64,000 nt of DNA from Austropuccinia psidii (taxonomy: Eukaryota > Basidiomycota > Pucciniomycetes > Pucciniales > Sphaerophragmiaceae). Below are positions 24,132 to 34,480 of the stretch, piece by piece. Numbering within the stretch: position 1 is the stretch's first letter; each line of letters starts with the position of its first letter. The position numbers and the translations under genes are program-made. The DNA is taken from NCBI GenBank assembly GCA_023105745.1, contig JALGQZ010000018.1, positions 18,992,132 to 19,056,131 of the forward strand. The letters are read 5' to 3'. Under the pieces are notes generated by a model. That model did no database searches. It had not been told where the DNA came from and worked only from the letters and a program-made list of their open reading frames with translations.

Positions 24132-24729
24132 AAAACATTCCACCTGGACCAGACCAAATGTCAGTAGAAAATGAGAACCGTGGTGCTTGTGAATTGATAA
24201 AGGCAAATATATGTTCTTTATCATTCAGAAACTTTTGCTTGATCCGTTTGGAAATTGTGGTTTCAGAAATTAAGATAATGTCCTTGTTGAGGGTGTGAAT
24301 AAGCTTTTGAAATGATTTTGATTTAACTAATGCATATGATTGTTGATCTTGAATTATGAAGCTGACAAGATTATCAGTGAAATTATCTTGTAAGTGGACA
24401 TTCATACTTTTTATTATGCTGCTTCCATGTGAGTTTGATAAGTTACTTTGTCCTTCAGTGTTCTTTTCGGCAATTGCTTCAGCCCATAGTTCCTTATGAA
24501 ATGCTTTCAAATGAGATACCAGGTTTTGTTTGGTTCCTTCATGTCACTTAATTTTCTTTGAGCATCCATTGACTAGGCATAACTGGTATCCATTCTTTGC
24601 TTGGGAAAAATAACATTGTGCGATCTGACTTTGGTTTATTTTGGAGTTTGAAGAGTGATTTTTTGTGCAAGACTGTGAAATTTGACTGGCTGATTCATTG
24701 GGATTTATTAGGGAGCTTATTTGACTCAT
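24132..24729 (-). pseudogene. hAT transposase copy A, N-terminal part
   Basis: The start is MSQISSLINPNESASQIS. A BED-type zinc finger follows (CLVNGCSKKIK ... HLKAFHKELW). The first catalytic-Asp motif FSFSTDIWSGPGGM stands directly before the LTR insertion. TGA at 24541-24543 replaces the CGA Arg codon found in copy B, a CpG-type change. The remainder of the gene lies at 11334-12998. Confidence 0.9.
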
Positions 24730-24959
24730 ATTAAGAATTAGATAAAGATGTATTAGGTAAAATGAATATTAATTTGAAGAGAGTGGATCAAAAACGAATT
24801 CAACATGCCCAAGCCATATAAAATAATTAGGGTTAGGATGTATTTAATGTGGAAACATCTTTATTATGCATAAATTTGCATGAAATTTAACAAATCACTA
24901 TCAGAATTGATTAATTTCATAATGATTCACTCATTATTTATTATTTATTGTTTGATTAC

Positions 24960-26465
24960 TTATTAATTTATATAAATAAAGCAAAAATACAAAACAAATG
25001 AATAAAAATCAAATAAAAGATCATAAAAATAATGAATATCATTAATTCTCATTAATTATATTTTAATTATTATTTATAATTAATGAAAAATAATGAAAAT
25101 TAATTAAAATTAACTATAAATAATGGAAATTAATGATAATTAATTAAAATTGATTTAATGATAATATAATAATAATTAATTAAAATTAATTATAATTAAT
25201 AATAGTTAATTAAAATTAATTATAATTAAAATATAATTAATAAAAATCAAATAAAATTAATTATAAAATGAGAATTAATTATAATATAATTAATGAAAAT
25301 TAATGAAAATTAATTAAAATTACTGATAATGAATTAAAATTAATTATAACTAATGACATTTAATGATAATTAATTAAAATGAATTATATTTTCATTAATT
25401 ATCATTAATTTTCATTTTATAATTAATTTTGTTTAATTTTGATTAATTATATAATTAATAATGAGTAATTTTATTGAATTATTATTAATTATAATTAATT
25501 TTAATTAATTTTAATTAATTATTAGTAATTATAATTAATTTTAATTAATTTTAATTAATGTTAATTGATTATCATTAATTATAATTCATTTTAATTAATT
25601 ATCATTAAATTAATTATAATTAATTTTAATTAATTATCATTAAATCTCATGAATTATAATTAATTTGAATTAATTTTCATTAAATTAATTATAATTAAAA
25701 TCAATTATAATCAATGACATTTAATGATAATTAAATAAAATTAATTAAAATTCATTATAATTAATTATAATTAATAATAATTATTATTAGGTTTAATTAA
25801 TTATAATTAATTTTAATTGATAATTAATTAATAATTAATTATAGTTAATTTTAATTAATTATAATTAATTATAATTATAATTTCTTTTAAATTAATTTTA
25901 ATTTTGATTATAATTAATTTTATATAATTATAATTAATTTTCTACATTTAATATTAATTATAATTAATGAAAATTATTCAAAATTAATTATAAATAATCA
26001 TAATTAGTTTCAATTAATTATAATTAATAATTAATTAATAAATAATGATAGTTAATTTTAATTAATTATATTTAATTATAATTACTTTTAATTATAGTTA
26101 ATTCTAATTATAATTTACTTTAATTAATTATAAATAATTTTCATCAAATAATATTAATTATAATTAATGAAAATTATATCAAATTAATTATAAATAATTA
26201 TAATTAGTTTTAATTAATTATAATTAATCATTAATTAATAAATAATTATAGTTAATTTTAATTAGTTATATTTGATTATAATTAATTCTAATTATAATTT
26301 ACTTTAATTAATTATATAATTAATTTCAATTAATTATAAATAATTTTCATGAAAATTATATCAAATTAATAATAAGTAATTACTATTAGTTATAATTAAT
26401 TATGATTAAATTTAATTAATAATCAATCAATAATTAATTATAGTTAATTTTAATTAATTATAATT
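24960..26465. repeat. ATTAATTA-type low-complexity spacer of hAT copy A
   Basis: About 1.5 kb of short words such as AATTAATT, TTATAATTAA and TTATCATTAA in both orientations. It lies between the divergent transposase and dioxygenase genes, so it must contain or adjoin both promoters. Copy B has a homologous but twice longer block. Confidence 0.9.
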
Positions 26466-26922
26466 ACCCCTTGATTAAAAATCTACCACACGTCTTTTGT
26501 ACGGTGAATTTTTCAATTCTTCATTTGGGTAATTTTTTTCAACAGTCTTTCTTTTTAAAACTGTTCCTCGAGTTTTGTTCTTTCATTCTGCACAGATAGT
26601 ACTATCAAAACAAAAATGTGTTGGGGGGCTCTTTTTTTAATAGCAATGGTAAGCCCTTTCTTTTGTTGTATTTACGCAGTAGTCATTACGGTACTGACTA
26701 CTGCTTGCTGTCCCACCACCACCACCACTCCATCAATCCTTCACCTCCCCCATAAATCCATCAATCCACCACCCAACTAACATTTCCTCCTTTTCCAACA
26801 TCTGTACCATTCATATGCTTTTGTATTCAATACTGATTAATTATTTTGTTTTATACACTTTTTTTGTTTTAATTTAGAGGAGGAATAACTCATATTTGGA
26901 ATATATTTAGTCTGAAATCATT

Positions 26923-28163
26923 ATGTCACAATCCAACAATAAACTCTCCCCTTCTTTAGCCATTCCTCATCAATTATCTGATCATTTGACTGTTGGGACT
27001 CAACCAAATGACCAGATGATTGTCAATGAGCTGAATGTGCCCAAACTCTCTTTAATTACTCATGATGTGAAGCCTGTTGGGACTCAACCTCACAATCAGA
27101 ATGATATAACAGAAGAGAATTCTCTTAATCATAATCACTCAAATACCAGACAACAAAGAAGAATGCTTTCTTATATGAACCAAACAGCAGGCCAGCTTGG
27201 CCTTTACAATCCCAACTTCTCCATAATTACACTAGACAAGAAGAACAATGAGAATGCCTCCTGGTTAAAGCTTCCTCCACACAAACTTCTTCCCAGACCC
27301 TATGTACTTATCAATAGACATAACAAGCCTTATTTACCTATTTTCATGTATCAAATTCACCCATTCAGCAGTCCAACACCAGTCTTCCATAAACTTCAAA
27401 AATTGATCATAACATTAAATAAGCTTGCAAAGAACCGTCAAAATATCACCACTAACTCTGATATGCTTGATGGCATTATGAAAGGAATAGGATTTCGTCA
27501 GGGTTCTGATTCTGGTAAATCTGCCGGGGTTTATGCAAGGAAAGCGGGCTTGACTAAAAAAACAATTGATGAAGATAATGAGCAATGGTCAACACTTCAA
27601 GAATTTGATGAATTCATTCACTCCCGAATTCAAGGTTTTTCACATAATGCACTTAAAGACAATCAAGAAATCATGAATGCAGCCAACTTGAATGGCATTC
27701 CAACAAATCACCAAATTTCAAAACTTATTCAAATGTTATAGTTACTTTCAATGGCTTCCACAATAAACCACATACTGATAATAAGGACATCAATTCATGG
27801 ACATATGGTATATTCTCTTTTATCAATGAAAACAATTTCATTCCAATTCCTACAGATTTCACACCCTCTGGGCATGGATTATCATTTCCCAACCACAAAT
27901 TCATTTTTGATTTTTCCAAAAAAAAAGGCATTGTTGAAATACTCTAGAAAACGTCTGAACTTCTTCATCAAACAACCAAGCCAGCAAAAGAATTGCTTGA
28001 ACACCAATCCATCACACACTTTGGTTGTTCTTTTCAAATAAACAAGAAATTATTTCTCACAGGAAAAAAATTCAAACAACTCAGCTCTGAAGAAATTGAA
28101 ACAAAAGTCAACGGTCAAATAATGCAGAATGAACAGGATAACAAAAGATTACGTAAAAATTAG
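26923..28163 (+). pseudogene. TET/JBP-like 2OG-Fe(II) dioxygenase, hAT copy A
   Basis: A member of the transposon-associated fungal TET/JBP-like family; relatives oxidise 5-methylcytosine or thymine in DNA using 2-oxoglutarate and Fe(II). N-terminal: two VGTQP motifs and a Gln/Asn-rich linker. Middle: LDGIMKGIGF and GKSAGVYARKAGLT. Catalytic: FHNKPHTDNKD (HxD iron ligands), FDFSKKKGIVEIL and LLHQTTKP (second His). A 16-bp deletion relative to copy B near 27686 shifts the frame and a TAG at about 27945 replaces a Trp codon. The ATG is preceded by TTTTAATTTAG, a probable 3' splice site of a 5'UTR intron. TAG at 28161-28163 ends the old frame. Confidence 0.85.
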
Positions 28164-28559
28164 AAATTGTAAATATTTTAGATTATATATATTGACACAT
28201 TTAATAATTATGACTCGATTCCAGTCTTAACATTTACCATTCCATAGATATGGATTGAAAATGTATTACAAATATTAGTCTTCAGATAATTCTCTTGGAA
28301 AATAAACATGTTTTATTAATCTTAAAACATTGTCAGCGCTTGTAATCCAATCTAAAGTGTAGAGCTTGACTATTTCATGCATATTCAAATGGCCATTTTC
28401 ATCATCTTGTGTGATATTTTGGAGCTCGGGGGGGTCATTATCCTCATATAAATCACTTCATTGGTCACCTACTTGTGCTAGTAGATTATGCAATATAACA
28501 CAGGTTACCAACCACTGTACAAATAATTGTACCTCTTTCACATTACCCATTTGATTTCG

Positions 28560-29000
28560 CATAATAACCATTATTTCAAGCCTGGTTATTCAGTTTTATT
28601 GTCTTCAATTGATTTCAATTACCTTCAATTTATTGAAATTCATTTGAATTAATTGAAATCATTTTTAAATACTCATATTAATCTGGGTTATTGGTCAACC
28701 CATGTAAGTAATTTGGCAAAAACATTTAATCCCTTATGTGGATTTGCCATAAATTGCCAAAATTATGCAATTATTTAGTAACAAAAATAAGGTTTGTCTT
28801 CTAGTTGAAGTTAAGCTAAAGAATACAACAGTTGGTAAAAGCCCAATTTATGGCATTGTTGGTTCCATAAATGGCATAAATGGAATGATTTATGCCAGAA
28901 ATAGGATAAGTGCCATTGTTGATGCCATAAATATTTTTTGAATACCATTTATGGCATGGTTATCCTGTGGTTGATGCCATAAATATCATTTTTCAATTTT
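28560..29000. repeat. ATGCCATAAATGGCAT palindrome cluster in hAT copy A
   Basis: CAATTGATTTCAATTACC-type repeats give way to several copies of GCCATAAATGGCATAAATGG and TGATGCCATAAATAT. The cluster is repeated in copy B (55350-55780) and resembles the core of the MITE-like element at 57617-58606. Confidence 0.75.
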
Positions 29001-29215
29001 CCAATTGATTGATTATAATCATAAAGACTTTTTTCAACCAAAATTTGAGCTTTTCATTTTGAATTTTGATTTTGAGGTTGAAAAATTTGAATGGATCCTT
29101 TTTGCATAATTTTTTATGCGAATTTTTGGGTTTTCATTTTGCAGTTCAAAAATTCAAATTCGAAGACGAATTTTTCGAATAGTGAAAATCGAATTTTTCG
29201 AATAGCTATGCATTG

Positions 29216-29223
29216 TGCATATT
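29216..29223. repeat. Target site duplication of hAT copy A, right
   Basis: TGCATATT, identical to 10388-10395. Confidence 0.93.
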
Positions 29224-29480
29224 TCTTCAAAAGTACCCATTGACTTTTGAATTAATTTTGGTAGGTATCATTTTCAAGGATTTTTCACCTACATTAAATA
29301 ATTTATGGTTGATTTGAAAAGAACATCAAAAACGAGTTATTTCATAATTATTGAAAATATCTGGAGGAGGCTTTCCTTTATGATTAACCATTTTTTGATT
29401 TCTTCCAAAGGATTTCCAATATGCCAGGTTTTTTTGAAAACTTGATCTCCATTTTCAATTTGGGGAAGTGCAAGCCAAGT
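29224..29480 (-). pseudogene. Harbinger-borne TET/JBP-like gene, 3' part
   Basis: This continues the part at 40150-41165 across the Ty3 insertion; without one CAAGT the frame runs SGLGLHFP, matching SGHGLSFP of the hAT homologue. Then KFSKKPGILEILWKK, VNHKGKPP (the second iron-ligand His, codon at 29380-29382, after a frameshift), CSFQINHKLF and KINSKVNG. It ends at the hAT target site and finishes at 10360. Stops and one frameshift make it non-functional. Confidence 0.85.
29476..29480. repeat. Target site duplication of Ty3 E2, left
   Basis: CAAGT, identical to 40150-40154. Confidence 0.93.
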
Positions 29481-31529
29481 TGTAAGGTTTGACTATGAAA
29501 CAATAAGTAAAAATTACTAATTTTTTACTTATTGTACTCTGAATGTCCTTATAATTGAAATAAATAAGATTAAAATAATAATAATAATAAAGAAATATTA
29601 TTATTATGGCGTAAAAAATATTATATTATTAAATAAATATAATAATATAATTAATATTATATGAAATTATAATATTATAAATAATATATTAATATAAAAT
29701 AATTAATATATTATAAAGCTCTTTTTTATTGTTACCAACAAATAATAAAGGCGTAAAAAACTGTTTTTTATAAATAAAAAACAATTAATAACAATAATAT
29801 TACTAATATTAAAGTTATATATTAATATAAATACTATTTATATTAAATAAGAATTATTAAGAGTAATAATAAGAGAGAAATTATTATAATAGGATGAAAT
29901 AACCTACTTTTAACACTTAAAATAATAATTTTGAGATATTTTATGCCAAAAGAATATAATAAAAATTTTTCAAATTGTATTTACAATAAAAAATAAAGAA
30001 AATTACTAAAATTCTTGATTTTACGTGGAAATGAGTTTATAGAGAGATTTATGACAAAAACAATTAAAGAATTGATTTAATCACGTAAAAATAGTGATTA
30101 ATATTAAGATGGTCTTTGGTCTTTAATAATATAAGAGTTTTATATATAAAGAATAAAGAAATTACCTTTTATTTAATTGATTTAATGTTTTTGATGCGTC
30201 TGAGGGGTAAATAGAGTAAAAAGAGCTCTATTTATAGTAAATACCTCCCTCCTAGAGTCCAACAGGCTTCTAGTAGACGTGTACTGATCATATCCACTGG
30301 AATTGATCAATATTTTAAGGTTTGAGGGTGATTACATCATGATCAAACCATATTACATCATTGTTACACCATTATTTAGAGTTATCACTATAACTCTAAG
30401 TTTGATGACATCAGAGGCTTGGCAGAACCCCAAATCTCGTGGATTTTATTAGTTTTAATCATAGTATTTTATTAGCTTTAATCATAAACTAATAGTATTC
30501 ACCAATTTTATCACTCTTAAGACTGTTAAACTTAAATTAAGGTTACAGTATGTGATCATAACAGCTCAAATTAAGCTCAAACTTTGATCCTCAATAACTT
30601 TTAAGATTTACACGCTACAGCAATTCAGAGAGTGAAGTCTGATAGCCTGGCATAACCTTACTATTCTTCCAAGAGCTTTTCATTACATCATCAAAACTCT
30701 AATTTTGATGATTTTTCTTGTAACTCATCTTTTCTGTTGAAATTCAATATTTTAAACTTCAAACCTTGATTTCAGGGGGTTATACCCTGAATTTAATAAT
30801 AAAAATTACATCATTCTTCACGTATGAGCTAGGAGAATCCAACTGTGTACTTTTTTTTAAGTTTGGAACACTTTCACAACAAAGTGGTCAACAGCTCTGT
30901 TGATTTTTATCAATAATTCATCATAGGTTTTAACCTTGTTTATAATTTTTAAAATAAAGTTCATATCTGTGTTCTTACAGTAATTACGTGGTAACTTTAT
31001 TTTTTGGTTCATCATTCTATCATGTATAGTTTAGAAGATATTAACTATGATCCTTGAATATATGCGTTGACCAAAAAAGTGCATATATTCAGGATAATTC
31101 CTTAAGTATTAACATTGGAAATTAGCTTATTAATTGTTTTATGTGTGGATTTTCATGGAGAATCTACTGGTACAATTTTTTTTACATGTTGTTTCATTAG
31201 TTTTTGAGATAAATAAGGTTTTATGGTTTTTATAAGGTATTATACCTTATAATTCCTTAAATATTGACTTTACAGATATGCAATAAAAATGGTATATGTG
31301 TTTTTTTTCCATGGGGAATCCAATGGTATAATTTTTTTACATGTTGATTCATTGGTTTTTAAGTTAAACCAATTTTTGTACCAATTTATGGTATTTTTTG
31401 TATATTTAATTAATTATTTTTAATGTATAATTATTTTAAGTAATTTTAATATAATTATATTAAAAGTCTAATTATTCTGAGTCTTTTTGTGACCTTATTG
31501 GGTATGTGGTCATATCTCAAAGGCTCACA
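29481..31529 (-). repeat. 3' LTR of Ty3 E2
   Basis: Plus-strand ends TGTAAGGTTTG and AAAGGCTCACA, matching 38171-40149 with scattered substitutions and a few indels (for example an extra TTAGCTTTAATCATA unit near 30465). It follows the polypurine tract in the element's orientation. Confidence 0.95.
30229..30236 (-). promoter_or_regulatory. TATA box in the E2 3' LTR
   Basis: The minus strand reads TATAAATA within ACTATAAATAGAGCTC. The same box is in the 5' LTR at 38897-38904, where it would start the element's transcript. Confidence 0.55.
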
Positions 31530-31542
31530 TTCCCTACCACCA
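31530..31542 (-). other. Polypurine tract of Ty3 E2
   Basis: On the minus strand GGTGGTAGGGAA stands directly before the TGTGAGCC start of the LTR, identical to the tract of E1. Confidence 0.8.
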
Positions 31543-31647
31543 AAAAAGATTGTACCACAATCTGATATTTGTGATTAGGGTATCATCCACTGTCCTACCT
31601 CTTCAATAGACTTTGTTAGTCTTGAAGCTCAATAATGCTTAACTTTT

Positions 31648-32313
31648 TTATTTTTCAGGTTTTCTTTCATGTCTGAATCTTCTCAGTAATTTATCAGCAT
31701 TTGTTATATCTTTCTCAAGTAGCCATTCATCTTCCTGAGTTGAATTTCTATACCTTACAAGGTATTCCCTTTCTTTTTTGTTTCTTGTCCTTCTTTCTTT
31801 AAGGACTTTTACTATTTTCTTTTCCTCTCCTTCCTCCAAGGGGGGAATTTCAAGTGGGGGTTTATTTCTTAGTGGAAATAACTCCTTGTCACTTGAACTG
31901 TAAGGTTTTATCAGACTTACAGGGAAAGTTGGGTGTTTGTTCATTAGTTCACCTGTGAGTTCTAATTGCACAGCATTGGGTCCATGGAGTGCTTTTATCA
32001 TAAATGGTCCTGCAAAGGAATCTTTCAATTTCTTTGGGCCTTTTATGTTATTGAAATTAAGGGTTGATACTAAAACCAAGTCTCCTATTTTGAAATCAGG
32101 TGGCTTATGACTTTTATCCCATCTTTCTTTTGCATATTTAAAAGAATCTTGCATGCATCTTTTTGCATGGTGTCTTGCTTTGTCAAGCATTATTTTGAAA
32201 CTGCTTGCTGTTGGATGTATATCCACTAAGTCCTTTTTGAGGGTATCATAAGGAAGTCTTGGATTCCAACCTTTCTCTAGCATTGCTGGTGTTTTGCCAG
32301 TAGAAGAATGGAT
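31648..32313 (-). pseudogene. E2 integrase C-terminus and chromodomain
   Basis: In frame with the upstream RT-integrase segment but separated from it by TAA at 32314-32316, where E1 has a Ser codon. It contains the GPY/F-like stretch (KLKDSFAGPFMIKALHG, HPTFPVSLIKPY) that links integrase to a C-terminal chromodomain (EREYLVRYRNSTQEDEWLL, then EKDITNADKLLRRFRHERKP). The chromodomain places E2 in the chromovirus branch. The stop at 31648-31650 is the natural end. Confidence 0.88.
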
Positions 32314-34480
32314 TTATGTCTTATATGCCAGTTCAAGTGCTGGTATTAGTGTACACCAATCATGGGTAAAACCATCAGAATCTTTGAATTCTAGCCCATA
32401 AGCACAGAATCCTCTGATCATATCCTCTAGGGTCTGTATCATTCTTTCTGCTAGACCATCAGTTTGAGGATGATAAGCTGTTGAGAATGATAATTTTGTC
32501 CCAAACAAGTTATGGAGATTTGTGCATAATGCTGAAGTGAACTTTGGGTCTCTGTCACTTATAATATTTTGGAATAAGCCTGTGTGGCTAATGACTTTAT
32601 TCCATATCATTATGGCTGTATCCATAGCTGTGTCATCTTTATGACATGGTAAGAACATGGGAGTTTTACTGTACCTGTCAACTAACACTAGGCATGCATT
32701 ATAACTCCTGTCTCCTCCTGGAGGTAAGGCTGTTACCCAATCCATATGAACTATTTCCCATGGGGATTTTGGTTCTTGGATTTGGATCATCATTCCAAAT
32801 TTCTTTCCTGTGGCTCTGTTGGCTTTTTGACATCTGTCACAGGTTTGGCAGTATTCTGCAACATCTTTCTTCCAATTTGGCCACCAAGAGCAGGTTTTCA
32901 CCCTCTCTAGTGTCCTATCTTCTGAGAGATGTCCAGATGCAACACTATCATGACACTCATGTAAAATAGTGTTTATTAGTGTTCTATCTGTTAAGGCCAT
33001 AACACATGTGTGTTTTGTTCTATGGTAAAGGATTCCATCAAGGAGGTGAAATCTTCCTTCATCATATGCCTTTTTCCATATTTCATCTAGTTTTGATGAA
33101 AGTGATGGATCTTTGCAGTCTTTCATTAGAAGTTGGCTTAAGATATGGAAATTTTTGTCTGTCTTATAGCTTTCTTTAACTTGGTTAAAGAATTCTGTGC
33201 CAATGTCTGTAACACATATTCCTTCTATATGGTGCTCCTCTTGTGGTTCCCATGCTGGATTGTCAGGGGTATTTGCTAGAGCCCATCTACTAAGACCATC
33301 TGCATTTTTATGAATATTTCCAGATTTATGAACAATAGTCATATTTCCTCTATATTCTTGGATAGCAATTTGCCATCTCAGCATATGTCTATTTGGAGTC
33401 TTCATATTTAATAGTGATTTCACAGCATTACAGTCTGTGATTACATCAAATACTGTGCCATCCAAATAATAATGCAGTTTTTCTAAAGCCCATACTAGGC
33501 ATAAGCATTCCATTTGGCTTGCTCCATACCTTGCTTCTGTTGGCTTTATCTGCCTTGAAATGAAACAAATTGGTCCTTCCACTGGTTTATCATTGATAAT
33601 TTGTGTTTGGTGAAGTGCAGCACCTAGTCCTTCTCCACAAGCATCAATGTACAGTTTGAAGGGTAGTTTCCAATCTGGCATCAGAAGAAATGGGGCATTT
33701 GTTAAGGAATTTTTCAATTCTTCATATGCCTTGACTCTTTCTTCTGTCATCTCATAGACTGTTTGTTGGTCACTTAGCTTATACAAGGATTTAGCAATCT
33801 TTGCAAAGTCCTTTATATGCTGTCTATAGTAACCAGCAAATCCTAGAAATGATTGCATTTCTTTTTTGGTTTGAGGCATTGGCTTAAGTAGTACTGCTGC
33901 TACTTTATTTTTGTCTATTCCTAGACTAAGGCCAGATACTACATGTCCTAGTGCCTTTAATTCACTGTATGCAAAATGACATTTTTTCAAGGAAATTTTC
34001 ATATTTACTTGGACTATTTTCTGTAGTACCCTTTCTAGTCTTGTAAGGTGATTTTCCCAAGTTTCTGAGCAAACTAGGATATCATCAATATAGATAATCA
34101 ACCATCCTTTTGATAATTCTTCAGGGAATATGGTATTCATCATTCTTTGATAATGGGAAGGTGCATTTTTTATTCCAAATGGCATTCTTAAGTATTCAAA
34201 AATTCCACAATGGACTATTATTCTTAGTAGTTTCTTGGCATTGTCTGTTAAGACATTTTGGTGAAAACCCTTCAGAGCATCCATAGCTGTGATGAACTTA
34301 GCTTGTGACAATTGGGTTAATGTCTCATGGATTCTGGGTATTGGATATCTGTCTGGAATGGTATAGGTATTCAGGGCTCTGAAGTCTCCTACCATCCTTG
34401 ATTTTCCATTATGCCAAGTTATAATGACAGGTGTAGTAACTTCTACTTGTTCATTATGTCCAACCTTCCTAATACTCCAA
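32314..34480 (-). pseudogene. E2 reverse transcriptase-RNase H-integrase
   Basis: RT motifs [45 protein letters not shown] and YIDD (34081-34092). RNase [16 protein letters not shown] near 33650. Integrase: HHCC zinc finger (HDSVASGH ... CQTCDRC), D in [13 protein letters not shown] in [10 protein letters not shown] and E in DGLAERMIQ, all retained. The frame is entered after a one-base loss near 34470 that separates it from the Gag-protease frame, and it ends at the nonsense codon 32314-32316. All catalytic residues are intact, so the copy is recently dead. Confidence 0.92.

Larger units (their letters stand above)
10396..29215. mobile_element. hAT transposon copy A with TET/JBP-like cargo, interrupted by an LTR element
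   Basis: The terminal inverted repeats read CAATGCATAGCT inward from both ends and continue with few mismatches, flanked by perfect 8-bp duplications (TGCATATT). It holds a hAT transposase on the minus strand and a TET/JBP-like dioxygenase gene on the plus strand, transcribed away from a shared AT-rich spacer. The layout is the same as copy B. The transposase is split at 12998/24132 by an 11.1-kb nested LTR element; without it the hAT would be about 7.7 kb. The element sits in the last codons of the Harbinger-borne dioxygenase gene. Confidence 0.93.

Noticed and set aside
34460..34480. Programmed frameshift between the E2 protease frame and RT frame
   Set aside because: The shift falls inside the RT N-terminus, not at a domain border, and E1 reads through the same spot in one frame; a one-base deletion is simpler.
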